Origin: Halisarca cf. caerulea
Taxonomy: Eukaryota; Porifera; Demospongiae; Chondrillida; Halisarcidae
Direction: 5' to 3'
NCBI GenBank assembly: GCA_963170055.1
Contig: CAUJGJ010000143.1
Coordinates: 165,294-229,293, forward strand
Length of the DNA stretch: 64,000 bases
Both the position numbers and the translations under genes were made by a program. Each line of letters begins with the position of its first letter. Positions within the stretch are counted from its first letter, which is position 1. Below, piece by piece: positions 8,098 to 21,229 of the stretch. Under the pieces are notes generated by a model. That model had not been told where the DNA came from. It did no database searches and was given only the letters and a program-made list of their open reading frames with translations.

Positions 8098-9615
8098 CCA
8101 AATATTGGTATTAGCACCAGCATATCCAACACCACAAAAATACGCCCACAGCACTTCAGAAAGGTCATGTGTTTCATCTGGGAATGTGCGTGGTGCTAAT
8201 GCCAAATAATGGTATTAGCACCAGCATATCCAACACTACACAAATACGCCCACAGTAGTTAAGAAACTTCATGTGTGTCCACTGGGAATGTGCGTGGTGC
8301 TAGTGCCAAATATTGGTATTAGCACCAGCATATCCAACACTACACAAATACGCCCACAGCACATCAGAAACGTCATGTGTGTCCACTGGGAATGTGCGTG
8401 GTGCTAGTGCCAAATATTGGTATTAGCACCAGCACATCCAACATTACACAAATACGCCCACACTAGTTAAGAAACTTCATTTGTGTCCACTGGGAATTTG
8501 CGTGGTGCTAGTGCCAAATATTGTTATTAGCACCAGCATATCCAACACTACACAAAAACGCTCACAGCACTTCAGAAACTTCATGCGTGTGTACTGGGAA
8601 TGTGCATGGTGCTAGTGCCATATTTTGGTCTTAGAACCACCATATCAAACACTACACAAATACACCCACAGTATTTCAGAAAATTCATGTGTGTCTACTG
8701 GGAATGAGCGTGGTGCTACTGCCAAATATTGGTATTAGCACCAGCATATTCAACACAACACAAATACGCCTACAGCACTTCAGAAAGGTAATGTGTGTCC
8801 ACTGGGAATGTGCGTGGTGCTAGTGCCAAATATTGTTATTAGCACCAGCATATCCAACACTACACAAATACGCCCACAGCACTTTAGAAAGGTCATGTGT
8901 ATCCACCGGGAATGTGCGTGGTGCTAGTGCCAAATATTGGTATTAGCACCAGCATATCCAACACTACACAAATACGCCCATAGCACTTCAGAAAGGTCAT
9001 GAGTGTCCACTGGGAATGTGCGTGGTGCTAGTGCCAAATATTGTTATTAGCACCAGTATATCCAATATTACACAAATACGCCCACAGTAGTTAAGAAACT
9101 TAATGTGTGTCCACTGGGAATGTGCGTGGTGCTAGTGCCAAATATTGGTATTAGCACCAGCATATCCAACATTACACAAATACGCCCACAGCACTTCAGA
9201 AAGGTCATGTGTCTCCACCGGGAATGTGCGTTGTGCTAGTGCCAAATATTGGTATTAGACCCAGCATATCCAACACTACACAAATACGCCTACAGCACTT
9301 TAGAAAGGTCATGTGTGTCCACTGGGAATGTGCGTGGTGCTAGTGCCAAATATTGGTATTAGCACCAGCATATCCAACACTACACAAATACGCCCACAGT
9401 AGTTTAGAAACTTAATGTGTGTCCACTGGGAATGTGCGTGGTGTTAGTGCCAAATATTGATATTATCACCAGCATTTCCAACATTACACAAATACGCCCA
9501 CAGTAATTAAGAAACTTCATTTGTGTCCACTGGGTTGTGCGTGGTGCTAGTGCCAAATATTGCTATTAGCACCAGCATATTCAACACTACACAAATACGC
9601 CCACACCACTTCAGA
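8098..9615 (+). repeat. Segmental duplication, copy 1 (pairs with 10592-12214)
   Basis: The linked markers ACACCACAAAAATACG, GTTTCATCTGGGAATG, CACACTAGTTAAG, CTGGGAATTTGCGTGG and the edge-type block at 8551 all recur 2,494 bp downstream. Copy 1 has GGTATTAGACCCAGC at about 9250, where copy 2 has the normal AGCACCAGC. The offset equals 24 monomers minus two single-base deletions that lie between the copies. Confidence 0.85.
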
Positions 9616-10140
9616 AACTTCATGTGTGTCCACTGGGAATGTGCGTGGTGCTAGTGCCAAATATTGGTATTAGCACCAGCATATCCAACACTACACAAAT
9701 ACGCCCACAGCCCATCAGAAAGGTCATGTGTGTCCACTGGGAATGTGCGTGGTGCTAGTAAAAAATAATGGTATTAGCACCAGCATATCCAACATTACAC
9801 AAATACGCCCACAGTAGTTAAGAAACTTCATTTGTGTCCACTGGGTTGTGCGTGGTGCTAGTGCCAAATATTGCTATTAGCACCAGCATATTCAACACTA
9901 CACAAATACGCCCACACCACTTCAGAAACTTCATGTGTGTCCACTGGGAATGTGCGTGGTGCTAGTGCCAAATATTGGTATTAACACCAGCATATCCAAC
10001 ACTACACAAATACGCCCACAGCCCATCAGAAAGGTCATGTGTGTCCACTGGGAATGTGCGTGGTGCTAGTAAAAAATAATGGTATTAGCACCAGCATATC
10101 CAACATTACACAAATACGCCCACAGTAGTTAAGAAACTTC
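9510..10140 (+). repeat. 3-monomer tandem duplication (311 bp)
   Basis: The GGGTTGTGCGTGG monomer at 9531 recurs at 9842, and the rare word AGTAAAAAATAATGG at 9757 recurs at 10068, both 311 bp apart (three monomers minus one base). The AGTAAAAAATAATGG monomer occurs once more at 10276, a 208-bp (two-monomer) step. This is fine-scale tandem growth between the two copies of the larger 8.1/10.6-kb duplication. Confidence 0.85.
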
Positions 10141-10591
10141 ATGTGTGTCCACTGGGAATGTGCGTGGTGCTAGTGCCAAATATTGGTATTAGCACCAGCA
10201 TATCCAACACTACACAAATACTCCCACAGCACTTCAGAAAGGTCATGTGTGTCCACTGGGAATGTGCGTGGTGCTAGTAAAAAATAATGGTATTAGCACC
10301 AGCATATCCAACATTACACAAATACGCCCACAGTAGTTAAGAAACTTCATGTGTGTCCACTGGGAATGTGCGTGGTGCTAGTGCCAAATATTGGTATTAG
10401 CACCAGCATATCCAACACTACACAAATACTCCCACAGCACTTCAGAAAGGTCATGTGTGTCCACTGGGAATGTGCGTGGTGCTAGTGCCAAATATTGGTA
10501 TTAGCACCAGCATATCCAACACTACACAAATACGCCCACAGCACTTTAGACAGGTCATGTGTGTCCACTGGGAATGTGCGTGGTGCTAGTG

Positions 10592-12214
10592 CCAAATATT
10601 GGTATTAGCACCAGCATATCCAACACCACAAAAATACGCCCACAGCACTTCAGAAAGGTCATGTGTTTCATCTGGGAATGTGCGTGGTGCTAATGCCAAA
10701 TAATGGTATTAGCACCAGCATATCCAACACTACACAAATACGCCCACAGTAGTTAAGAAACTTCATGTGTGTCCACTGGGAATGTGCGTGGTGCTAGTGC
10801 CAAATATTGGTATTAGCACCAGCATATCCAACACTACACAAATACGCCCACAGCACATCAGAAACGTCATGTGTGTCCACTGGGAATGTGCGTGGTGCTA
10901 GTGCCAAATATTGGTATTAGCACCAGCACATCCAACATTACACAAATACGCCCACACTAGTTAAGAAACTTCATTTGTGTCCACTGGGAATTTGCGTGGT
11001 GCTAGTGCCAAATATTGTTATTAGCACCAGCATATCCAACACTACACAAAAACGCTCACAGCACTTCAGAAACTTCATGCGTGTGTACTGGGAATGTGCA
11101 TGGTGCTAGTGCCATATTTTGGTCTTAGAACCACCATATCAAACACTACACAAATACACCCACAGTATTTCAGAAAATTCATGTGTGTCTACTGGGAATG
11201 AGCGTGGTGCTACTGCCAAATATTGGTATTAGCACCAGCATATTCAACACAACACAAATACGCCTACAGCACTTCAGAAAGGTAATGTGTGTCCACTGGG
11301 AATGTGCGTGGTGCTAGTGCCAAATATTGTTATTAGCACCAGCATATCCAACACTACACAAATACGCCCACAGCACTTCAGAAAGGTCATGTGTATCCAC
11401 CGGGAATGTGCGTGGTGCTAGTGCCAAATATTGGTATTAGCACCAGCATATCAAAACACTACACAAATACGCCCACAGCACTTCAGAAAGGTCATGTGTA
11501 TCCACCGGGAATGTGCGTGGTGCTAGTGCCAAATATTGGTATTAGCACCAGCATATCCAACACTACACAAATACGCCCATAGCACTTCAGAAAGGTCATG
11601 AGTGTCCACTGGGAATGTGCGTGGTGCTAGTGCCAAATATTGTTATTAGCACCAGTATATCCAATATTACACAAATACGCCCACAGTAGTTAAGAAACTT
11701 AATGTGTGTCCACTGGGAATGTGCGTGGTGCTAGTGCCAAATATTGGTATTAGCACCAGCATATCCAACATTACACAAATACGCCCACAGCACTTCAGAA
11801 AGGTCATGTGTCTCCACCGGGAATGTGCGTTGTGCTAGTGCCAAATATTGGTATTAGCACCAGCATATCCAACACTACACAAATACGCCTACAGCACTTT
11901 AGAAAGGTCATGTGTGTCCACTGGGAATGTGCGTGGTGCTAGTGCCAAATATTGGTATTTGCACCAGCATATCCAACACTACACAAATACGCCCACAGTA
12001 GTTTAGAAACTTAATGTGTGTCCACTGGGAATGTGCGTGGTGTTAGTGCCAAATATTGATATTATCACCAGCATTTCCAACATTACACAAATACGCCCAC
12101 AGTAATTAAGAAACTTCATTTGTGTCCACTGGGTTGTGCGTGGTGCTAGTGCCAAATATTGCTATTAGCACCAGCATATTCAACACTACACAAATACGCC
12201 CACACCACTTCAGA
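10592..12214 (+). repeat. Segmental duplication, copy 2, with one extra monomer
   Basis: Matches 8098-9615. The offset is 2,494 bp up to about 11390 and 2,599 bp after it, because one 105-bp monomer carrying GTGTATCCACCGGG and ATATCAAAACACTAC has been added near 11390-11560. The two adjacent copies of that monomer show a single-monomer duplication after the large one. Confidence 0.85.
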
Positions 12215-12269
12215 AAGGTCATGTGTGTCCACTGGGAATGTGCGTGGTGCTAGTGCCAAATATTGGTAT

Positions 12270-14465
12270 TAGCACCAGCATATCCAACATTACACAAATA
12301 CCCCCATAGTAGTTAAGCAACTTCATGTGTGTCCACTGGGAATGTGCGTGGTGCTAATGCCAAATATTGGTATTAGCACCAGCATATCCAACACTACACA
12401 AATACGCCCACAGCACTTCAGAAAGGTCATGTGTGTCCACTGGGAATGTGCGTGGTGCTAGTGCCAAATATTGGTATTAGCACCAGCATATCCAACACTA
12501 CACAAATACGCCCACAGTACTTCAGAAAGGTCATGTGTATCCACTGGGAATGTGCGTGGTGCTAGTGCCAAATATTGGTATTAGCACCAGCATATCCAAT
12601 ATTACACAAATACGCCCACAGTAGTAAAGAAACTTCATGTGTGTCCACTGGGAATGTGCGTGGTGCTAGTGCCAAATATTGGTATTAGCACCAGCATATC
12701 CAACACTACACAAATACGCCCACAGCACTTCAGAAACTTCATGTGTGTCCACTGGGAATGTGCTTGGTGCTAGTGCCAAATATTGGTATTAGTACCAGCA
12801 TATCCAACACTACACAAATACGCCCACAGTAGTTAAGAAACTTCATGTGTGTCCACTGGGAATGTGCGTGGTGCTAGTGCCAAATATTGGTATTAGCACC
12901 AGTATAACCAACACTACACAAATACGCCCACAGCACTTCAGAAAGGTCATGTGTGTCCACTGGGAATGTGCGTGGTGCTAGTGCAAATATTTTGGTATTA
13001 GCACCAGCATATCCAACACTACACAAATACGCCGACAGCACTTCAAAAAGGACATGTGTGTCCACTGGAAATGTGCGTGGTGCTAGTGCCATATATTTGT
13101 ATTAGCACCAGCATATCCAACACTACACAAATACGCCCACAGCACTTCAGAATCTTAATGTGTGTCCCCTGGGAATGTGCGTGGTGCTAGTGCCATATAT
13201 TTGTATTAGCACCAGAATATCCAACACTACACAAATACGCCCACAGCATTTCAGAATCTTCATGTGTGTCCACTGGGAATGTGCGTGGTGCTAGTACAAA
13301 ATATTGGTATTAGCACCAGCATATCCAACACTACACAAATACGCCCACAGTACTTCAGAAAGCTCATGTGTGTCCACTGGGAATGTGCGTGGTGCTAGTG
13401 CCAAATATTGGTATTAGCACCAGCATATCCAGCACTACACAAATACGCCCACAGTAGTTAAGAAACTTCATGTGTGTCCACTGGGAATGTGCGTGGTGCT
13501 AGTGCCAAATATTGGTATTAGCACCAGCATATCCAATACTACACAGATACACCCACAGCACTTCAGAAAGGTCATGTGTGTCCACTGGGAATGTGCGTGG
13601 TGCTAGTGCCAAATATTGGTATTAGCACCAGCATATCCAATATTACACAAATACACCCACAGTAGTTAAGCAACTTCATGTGTGTCCACTGGGAATGTGC
13701 GTGGTGCTAATGCCCAATATTGGTATTAGCACCTGCATATCCAACACTACACAAATACGCCCACAGCACTTCAGAAAGGTCATGTGTGTCCACTGGGAAT
13801 GTGCGTGGTGCTAGTGCCAAATATTGGTATTAGCACCAGCATATCCAACACTACACAAATACGCCCACAGTACTTCAGAAAGGTCATGTGTATCCACTGG
13901 GAATGTGCGTGGTGCTAGTGCCAAATATTGGTATTAGCACCAGCATATCCAATATTACACAAATACGCCCACAGTAGTAAAGAAACTTCATGTGTGTCCA
14001 CTGGGAATGTGCGTGGTGCTAGTGCCAAATATTGGTATTAGCACCAGCATATCGAACACTACCCAAATACGCCCACAGCACTTCAGAAACTTCATGTGTG
14101 TCCACTGGGAATGTGCTTGGTGCTAGTGCCAAATATTGGTATTAGCACCAGCATATCCAACACTACACAAATACGCCCACAGTAGTTAAGAAACTTCATG
14201 TGTGTCCACTGGGAATGTGCGTGGTGCTAGTGCCAAATATTGGTATTAGCACCAGTATAACCAACACTACACAAATACGCCCACAGCACTTCAGAAAGGT
14301 CATGTGTGTCCACTGGGAATGTGCGTGGTGCTAGTGCAAATATTTTGGTATTAGCACCAGCATATCCAACACTACACAAATACGCCCACAGCACTTCAAA
14401 AAGGACATGTGTGTCCACTGGAAATGTGCGTGGTGCTAGTGCCATATATTTGTATTAGCACCAGC
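12270..14465 (+). repeat. 13-monomer HOR pair (1,353 bp)
   Basis: The AGTTAAGCAACTTC marker recurs at about 12316 and 13669. The 105-bp GCAAATATTTTGG monomer recurs at about 12981 and 14335. Both steps are 1,353 bp (13 monomers plus one base). Copies differ by scattered substitutions, for example GCCGACAG near 13031 against GCCCACAG. Confidence 0.8.
12453..12485. repeat. Representative 33-nt dyad present in each satellite 2 monomer
   Basis: Arms TGGTGCTAGTGCCAA and TTGGTATTAGCACCA flank the loop ATA. Pairing them gives 13 Watson-Crick pairs plus 2 G-T pairs in a 15-bp stem. The same element recurs every 104 bp; another clean copy is 63729-63761. As RNA from the plus strand it would be a stable hairpin; on the minus strand the two G-T positions become A-C mismatches. 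Variant monomers mostly keep the outer TGGTGCTA / TAGCACCA pairing. A role in cruciform formation or protein binding is inference only. Confidence 0.85.
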
Positions 14466-17400
14466 ATATCCAACACTACACAAATACGCCCACAGCATTT
14501 CAGAAAGGTCATGTGTGTCCACTGGGAATGTGCCTTGTGCTAGTGCCAAATATTGGTATTAGCACCAGAATATCCAACACTACACAAATACGCCCACAGC
14601 ATTTCAGAATCTTCATGTGTGTCCACTGGGAATGTGCGTGGTGCTAGTACCAAATATTGGTATTAGCACCAGCATATCCAACACTACACAAATACGCCCA
14701 CAGCACTTCATAAAGCTCATGTGTGTCCACTGGGAATGTGCGTGGTGCTAGTGCCAAATATTGGTATTAGCACCAGCATATCCAACACTACACAAATACG
14801 CCCACAGTACTTCAGAAAGGTCATGTGTATCCACTGGGAATGTGCGTGGTGCTAGTGCCAAATATTGGTATTAGCACCAGCATATCCAATATTACACAAA
14901 TACGCCCACAGTAGTAAAGAAACTTCATGTGTGTCCACTGGGAATGTGCGTGGTGCTAGTGCCAAATATTGGTATTAGCACCAGCATATCAAACACTACC
15001 CAAATACGCCCACAGCACTTCAGAAACTTCATGTGTGTCCACTGGGAATGTGCTTGGTGCTAGTGCCAAATATTGGTATTAGCACCAGCATATCCAACAC
15101 TACACAAATACGCCCACAGTAGTTAAGAAACTTCATGTGTGTCCACTGGGAATGTGCGTGGTGCTAGTGCCAAATATTGGTAGTTGCACCAGTATAACCA
15201 ACACTACACAAATACGCCCACAGCACTTCAGAAAGGTCATGTATGTCCACTGGGAGTGTGCGTGGTGCTAGTGCAAATATTTTGGTATTAGCACCAGCAT
15301 ATCCAACACTACACAAATACGCCCACAGGACTTCAAAAAGGACATGTGTGTCCACTGGAAATGTGCGTGGTGCTAGTGCCATATATTTGTATTAGCACCA
15401 GCATATCCAACACTACACAAATACGCCCACAGCACTTCAGAAAGGTCATGTGTGTCCACTGGGAATGTGCGTGGTGCTAGTGCCAAATATTGGTATTAGC
15501 ACCAGAATATCCAACACTACACAAATACGCCCACAGCATTTCAGAATCTTCATGTGTGTCCACTGGGAATGTGCGTGGTGCTAGTACCAAATATTGGAAT
15601 TAGCACCAGCATATCCAACACTACACAAATATGCCCACAGCACTTCAGAAAGCTCATGTGTGTCCACTGGGAATGTGCGTGGTGCTAGTGCCAAATATTG
15701 GTATTAGCACCAGCATATCCAGCACTACACAAATACGCCCACAGTAGTTAAGAAACTTCATGTGTGTCCACTGGGAATGTGCGTGGTGCTAGTGCCAAAT
15801 ATTGGTATTAGCACCAGCATATCCAACACTACACAGATACACCCACAGCACTTCAGAAAGGACATGTGTGTCCCCTGGGAATGTGCGTGGTGCTAGTGCC
15901 AAATATTGGTATTAGCACCAGCATATCCAACACCACACAAATACGCCCACAGTACTTCAGAAAGGTCATGTGTGTCCACTGGGAATGTGCGTGGTGCTAG
16001 TTCCAAATATTGGTATTAGCACCAGTATATCCAACACTACACAAATACGCCCACAGCACTTCAGAAAGGTCATGTGTGTCCACTGGGAATGTGCGTGGTG
16101 CTAGTGCCAAATATTGGTATTAGCACCAGCATATCCAACACTACACAAATACGCCCACAGCACTTCAAAAAGGACATGTGTGTCCACTGGAAATGTGCGT
16201 GGTGCTAGTGCCATATATTTGTATTAGCACCAGCATATCCAACACTACACAAATACGCCCACAGCACTTCAGAAAGGTCATGTGTGTCCACTGGGAATGT
16301 GCCTTGTGCTAGTGCCAAATATTGGTATTAGCACCAGCATATCCAACACTACACAAATACGCCGACAGCACTTCAAAAAGGACATGTGTGTCCACTGGAA
16401 ATGTGCGTGGTGCTAGTGCCATATATTTGTATTAGCACCAGCATATCCAACACTACACAAATACGCCCACAGCACTTCAGAATCTTAATGTGTGTCCCCT
16501 GGGAATGTGCGTGGTGCTAGTGCCATATATTTGTATTAGCACCAGAATATCCAACACTACACAAATACGCCCACAGCATTTCAGAATCTTCATGTGTGTC
16601 CACTGGGAATGTGCGTGGTGCTAGTACAAAATATTGGTATTAGCACCAGCATATCCAACACTACACAAATACGCCCACAGTACTTCAGAAAGCTCATGTG
16701 TGTCCACTGGGAATGTGCGTGGTGCTAGTGCCAAATATTGGTATTAGCACCAGCATATCCAGCACTACACAAATACGCCCACAGTAGTTAAGAAACTTCA
16801 TGTGTGTCCACTGGGAATGTGCGTGGTGCTAGTGCCAAATATTGGTATTAGCACCAGCATATCCAATACTACACAGATACACCCACAGCACTTCAGAAAG
16901 GTCATGTGTGTCCACTGGGAATGTGCGTGGTGCTAGTGCCAAATATTGGTATTAGCACCAGCATATCCAATATTACACAAATACACCCACAGTAGTTAAG
17001 CAACTTCATGTGTGTCCACTGGGAATGTGCGTGGTGCTAATGCCCAATATTGGTATTAGCACCTGCATATCCAACACTACACAAATACGCCCACAACACT
17101 TCAGAAAGGTCATGTGTGTCCACTGGGAATGTGCGTGGTGCTAGTGCCAAATATTGGTATTAGCACCAGCATATCCAACACTACACAAATACGCCCACAG
17201 TACTTCAGAAAGGTCATGTGTATCCACTGGGAATGTGCGTGGTGCTAGTGCCAAATATTGGTATTAGCACCAGCATATCCAATATTACACAAATACGCCC
17301 ACAGTAGTAAAGAAACTTCATGTGTGTCCACTGGGAATGTGCGTGGTGCTAGTGCCAAATATTGGTATTAGCACCAGCATATCCAACACTACCCAAATAC

Positions 17401-20400
17401 GCCCACAGCACTTCAGAAACTTCATGTGTGTCCACTGGGAATGTGCTTGGTGCTAGTGCCAAATATTGGTATTAGCACCAGCATATCCAACACTACACAA
17501 ATACGCCCACAGTAGTTAAGAAACTTCATGTGTGTCCACTGGGAATGTGCGTGGTGCTAGTGCCAAATATTGGTATTAGCACCAGTATAACCAACACTAC
17601 ACAAATACGCCCACAGCACTTCAGAAAGGTCATGTGTGTCCACTGGGAATGTGCGTGGTGCTAGTGCAAATATTTTGGTATTAGCACCAGCATATCCAAC
17701 ACTACACAAATACGCCCACAGCACTTCAAAAAGGACATGTGTGTCCAATGGAAATGTGCGTGGTGCTAGTGCCATATATTTGTATTAGCACCAGCATATC
17801 CAACACTACACAAATACGCCCACAGCATTTCAGAAAGGTCATGTGTGTCCACTGGGAATGTGCCTTGTGCTAGTGCCAAATATTTGTATTAGCACCAGAA
17901 TATCCAACACTACACAAATACGCCCACAGCATTTCAGAATCTTCATGTGTGTCCACTGGGAATGTGCGTGGTGCTAGTACCAAATATTGGTATTAGCACC
18001 AGCATATCCAACACTACACAAATACGCCCACAGCACTTCATAAAGCTCATGTGTGTCCACTGGGAATGTGCGTGGTGCTAGTGCCAAATATTGGTATTAG
18101 CACCATCATATCCAACACTACACAAATACGCCCACAGTACTTCAGAAAGGTCATGTGTATCCACTGGGAATGTGCGTGGTGCTAGTGCCAAATATTGGTA
18201 TTAGCACCAGCATATCCAATATTACACAAATACGCCCACAGTAGTAAAGAAACTTCATGTGTGTCCACTGGGAATGTGCGTGGTGCTAGTGCCAAATATT
18301 GGTATTAGCACCAGCATATCCAACACTACCCAAATACGCCCACAGCACTTCAGAAACTTCATGTGTGTCCACTGGGAATGTGCTTGGTGCTAGTGCCAAA
18401 TATTGGTATTAGCACCAGCATATCCAACACTACACAAATACGCCCACAGTAGTTAAGAAACTTCATGTGTGTCCACTGGGAATGTGCGTGGTGCTAGTGC
18501 CAAATATTGGTATTAGCACCAGTATAACCAACACTACACAAATACGCCCACAGCACTTCAGAAAGGTCATGTGTGTCCACTGGGAATGTGCGTGGTGCTA
18601 GTGCAAATATTTTGGTATTAGCACCAGCATATCCAACACTACACAAATACGCCCACAGCACTTCAAAAAGGACATGTGTGTCCACTGGAAATGTGCGTGG
18701 TGCTAGTGCCATATATTTGTATTAGCACCAGCATATCCAACACTACACAAATACGCCCACAGCATTTCAGAAAGGTCATGTGTGTCCACTGGGAATGTGC
18801 CTTGTGCTAGTGCCAAATATTGGTATTAGCACCAGAATATCCAACACTACACAAATACGCCCACAGCATTTCAGAATCTTCATGTGTGTCCACTGGGAAT
18901 GTGCGTGGTGCTAGTACCAAATATTGGTATTAGCACCAGCATATCCAACACTACACAAATACGCCCACAGCACTTCATAAAGCTCATGTGTGTCCACTGG
19001 GAATGTGCGTGGTGCTAGTGCCAAATATTGGTATTAGCACCAGCATATCCAACACTACACAAATACGCCCACAGTACTTCAGAAAGGTCATGTGTATCCA
19101 CTGGGAATGTGCGTGGTGCTAGTGCCAAATATTGGTATTAGCACCAGCATATCCAATATTACACAAATACGCCCACAGTAGTAAAGAAACTTCATGTGTG
19201 TCCACTGGGAATGTGCGTGGTGCTAGTGCCAAATATTGGTATTAGCACCAGCATATCAAACACTACCCAAATACGCCCACAGCACTTCAGAAACTTCATG
19301 TGTGTCCACTGGGAATGTGCTTGGTGCTAGTGCCAAATATTGGTATTAGCACCAGCATATCCAACACTACACAAATACGCCCACAGAAGTTAAGAAACTT
19401 CATGTGTGTCCACTGGGAATGTGCGTGGTGCTAGTGCCAAATATTGGTAGTTGCACCAGTATAACCAACACTACACAAATACGCCCACAGCACTTCAGAA
19501 AGGTCATGTATGTCCACTGGGAGTGTGCGTGGTGCTAGTGCAAATATTTTGGTATTAGCACCAGCATATCCAACACTACACAAATACGCCCACAGGACTT
19601 CAAAAAGGACATGTGTGTCCACTGGAAATGTGCGTGGTGCTAGTGCCATATATTTGTATTAGCACCAGCATATCCAACACTACACAAATACGCCCACAGC
19701 ACTTCAGAAAGGTCATGTGTGTCCACTGGGAATGTGCGTGGTGCTAGTGCCAAATATTGGTATTAGCACCAGAATATCCAACACTACACAAATACGCCCA
19801 CAGCATTTCAGAATCTTCATGTGTGTCCACTGGGAATGTGCGTGGTGCTAGTACCAAATATTGGAATTAGCACCAGCATATCCAACACTACACAAATATG
19901 CCCACAGCACTTCAGAAAGCTCATGTGTGTCCACTGGGAATGTGCGTGGTGCTAGTGCCAAATATTGGTATTAGCACCAGCATATCCAGCACTACACAAA
20001 TACGCCCACAGTAGTTAAGAAACTTCATGTGTGTCCACTGGGAATGTGCGTGGTGCTAGTGCCAAATATTGGTATTAGCACCAGCATATCCAACACTACA
20101 CAGATACACCCACAGCACTTCAGAAAGGACATGTGTGTCCCCTGGGAATGTGCGTGGTGCTAGTGCCAAATATTGGTATTAGCACCAGCATATCCAACAC
20201 CACACAAATACGCCCAAGGTACTTCAGAAAGGTCATGTGTGTCCACTGGGAATGTGCGTGGTGCTAGTTCCAAATATTGGTATTAGCACCAGTATATCCA
20301 ACACTACACAAATACGCCCACAGCACTTCAGAAAGGTCATGTGTGTCCACTGGGAATGTGCGTGGTGCTAGTGCCAAATATTGGTATTAGCACCAGCATA

Positions 20401-20427
20401 TCCAACACTACACAAATACGCCCACAG
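13010..20427 (+). repeat. Large tandem duplication of about 3.3/4.3 kb containing a 937-bp 9-mer HOR
   Basis: GCCGACAGCACTTCAAAAAGG at 13031 recurs at 16361, 3,330 bp away (32 monomers plus two bases). The 9-monomer unit (937 bp: nine monomers plus one base) starts twice in copy 1 (about 14227 and 15164) and three times in copy 2 (about 17557, 18494 and 19431). The unit carrying TAGTTGCACCAG occurs once in each copy (15180 and 19449). Copy 2 therefore gained one extra 937-bp unit. Matching ends near 16160 in copy 1 and 20427 in copy 2. Confidence 0.85.
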
Positions 20428-21229
20428 CACTTTAGAAAGGTCATGTGTGTCCACTGGGAATGTGCGTGGTGCTAGTGCCAAATATTGGTATTAGCACCAA
20501 CATATCCAACACTACACAAATACGCCCACAGCATTTAAGAATCTTTATGTGTGTCCACTGGGAATGTGCGTGGTGCTAGTGCCAAATATTGGTATTAGCA
20601 CCAGCATATCCAACACTACACAAATACGCCCACAGCACTTCAGAAACTTCATGTGTGTCCACTGGGAATGTGCGTGGTGCTAGTGCCAAATATTGGTATG
20701 AGCACCAGCATATCCAACACTACACAAATACGCCCACAGTAGATAAGAAACTTCATGTGTGTCCACTGGGAATGTGCGTGGTGCTAGTGCCAAATATTGG
20801 TATTAGCAACAGCATATCCAACACTACACAAATACGCCCACAGCACTTCAAAAAGGACATGTGTGTCCACTGGAAATGTGCGTGGTGCTAGTGCCATATA
20901 TTTGTATTAGCACCAGCATATCCAACACTACACAAATACGCCCACAGCACTTCAGAAAGGTCATGTGTGTCCACTGGGAATGTGCCTTGTGCTAGTGCCA
21001 AATATTGGTATTAGCACCAGCATATCCAACACTACACAAATACGCCCACAGCATTTCAGAATCTTCATGTGTGTCCACTGGGAATGTGCGTGGTGCTAGT
21101 ACCAAATATTGGTATTAGCACCAGCATATCCAACACTACACAAATACGCCCACAGCACTTCAGAAAGCTCATGTGTGTCCACTGGGAATGTGCGTGGTGC
21201 TAGTGCCAAATATTGGTATTAGCACCAGC
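20428..21229 (+). repeat. Interior monomers with no obvious local HOR
   Basis: About eight monomers of mixed variants (CATTTAAGAATCTT, TATGAGCACC and GTAGATAAGAAAC forms). Related combinations recur downstream near 27.7 and 29.3 kb, but I did not find an immediate tandem partner. Confidence 0.55.
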
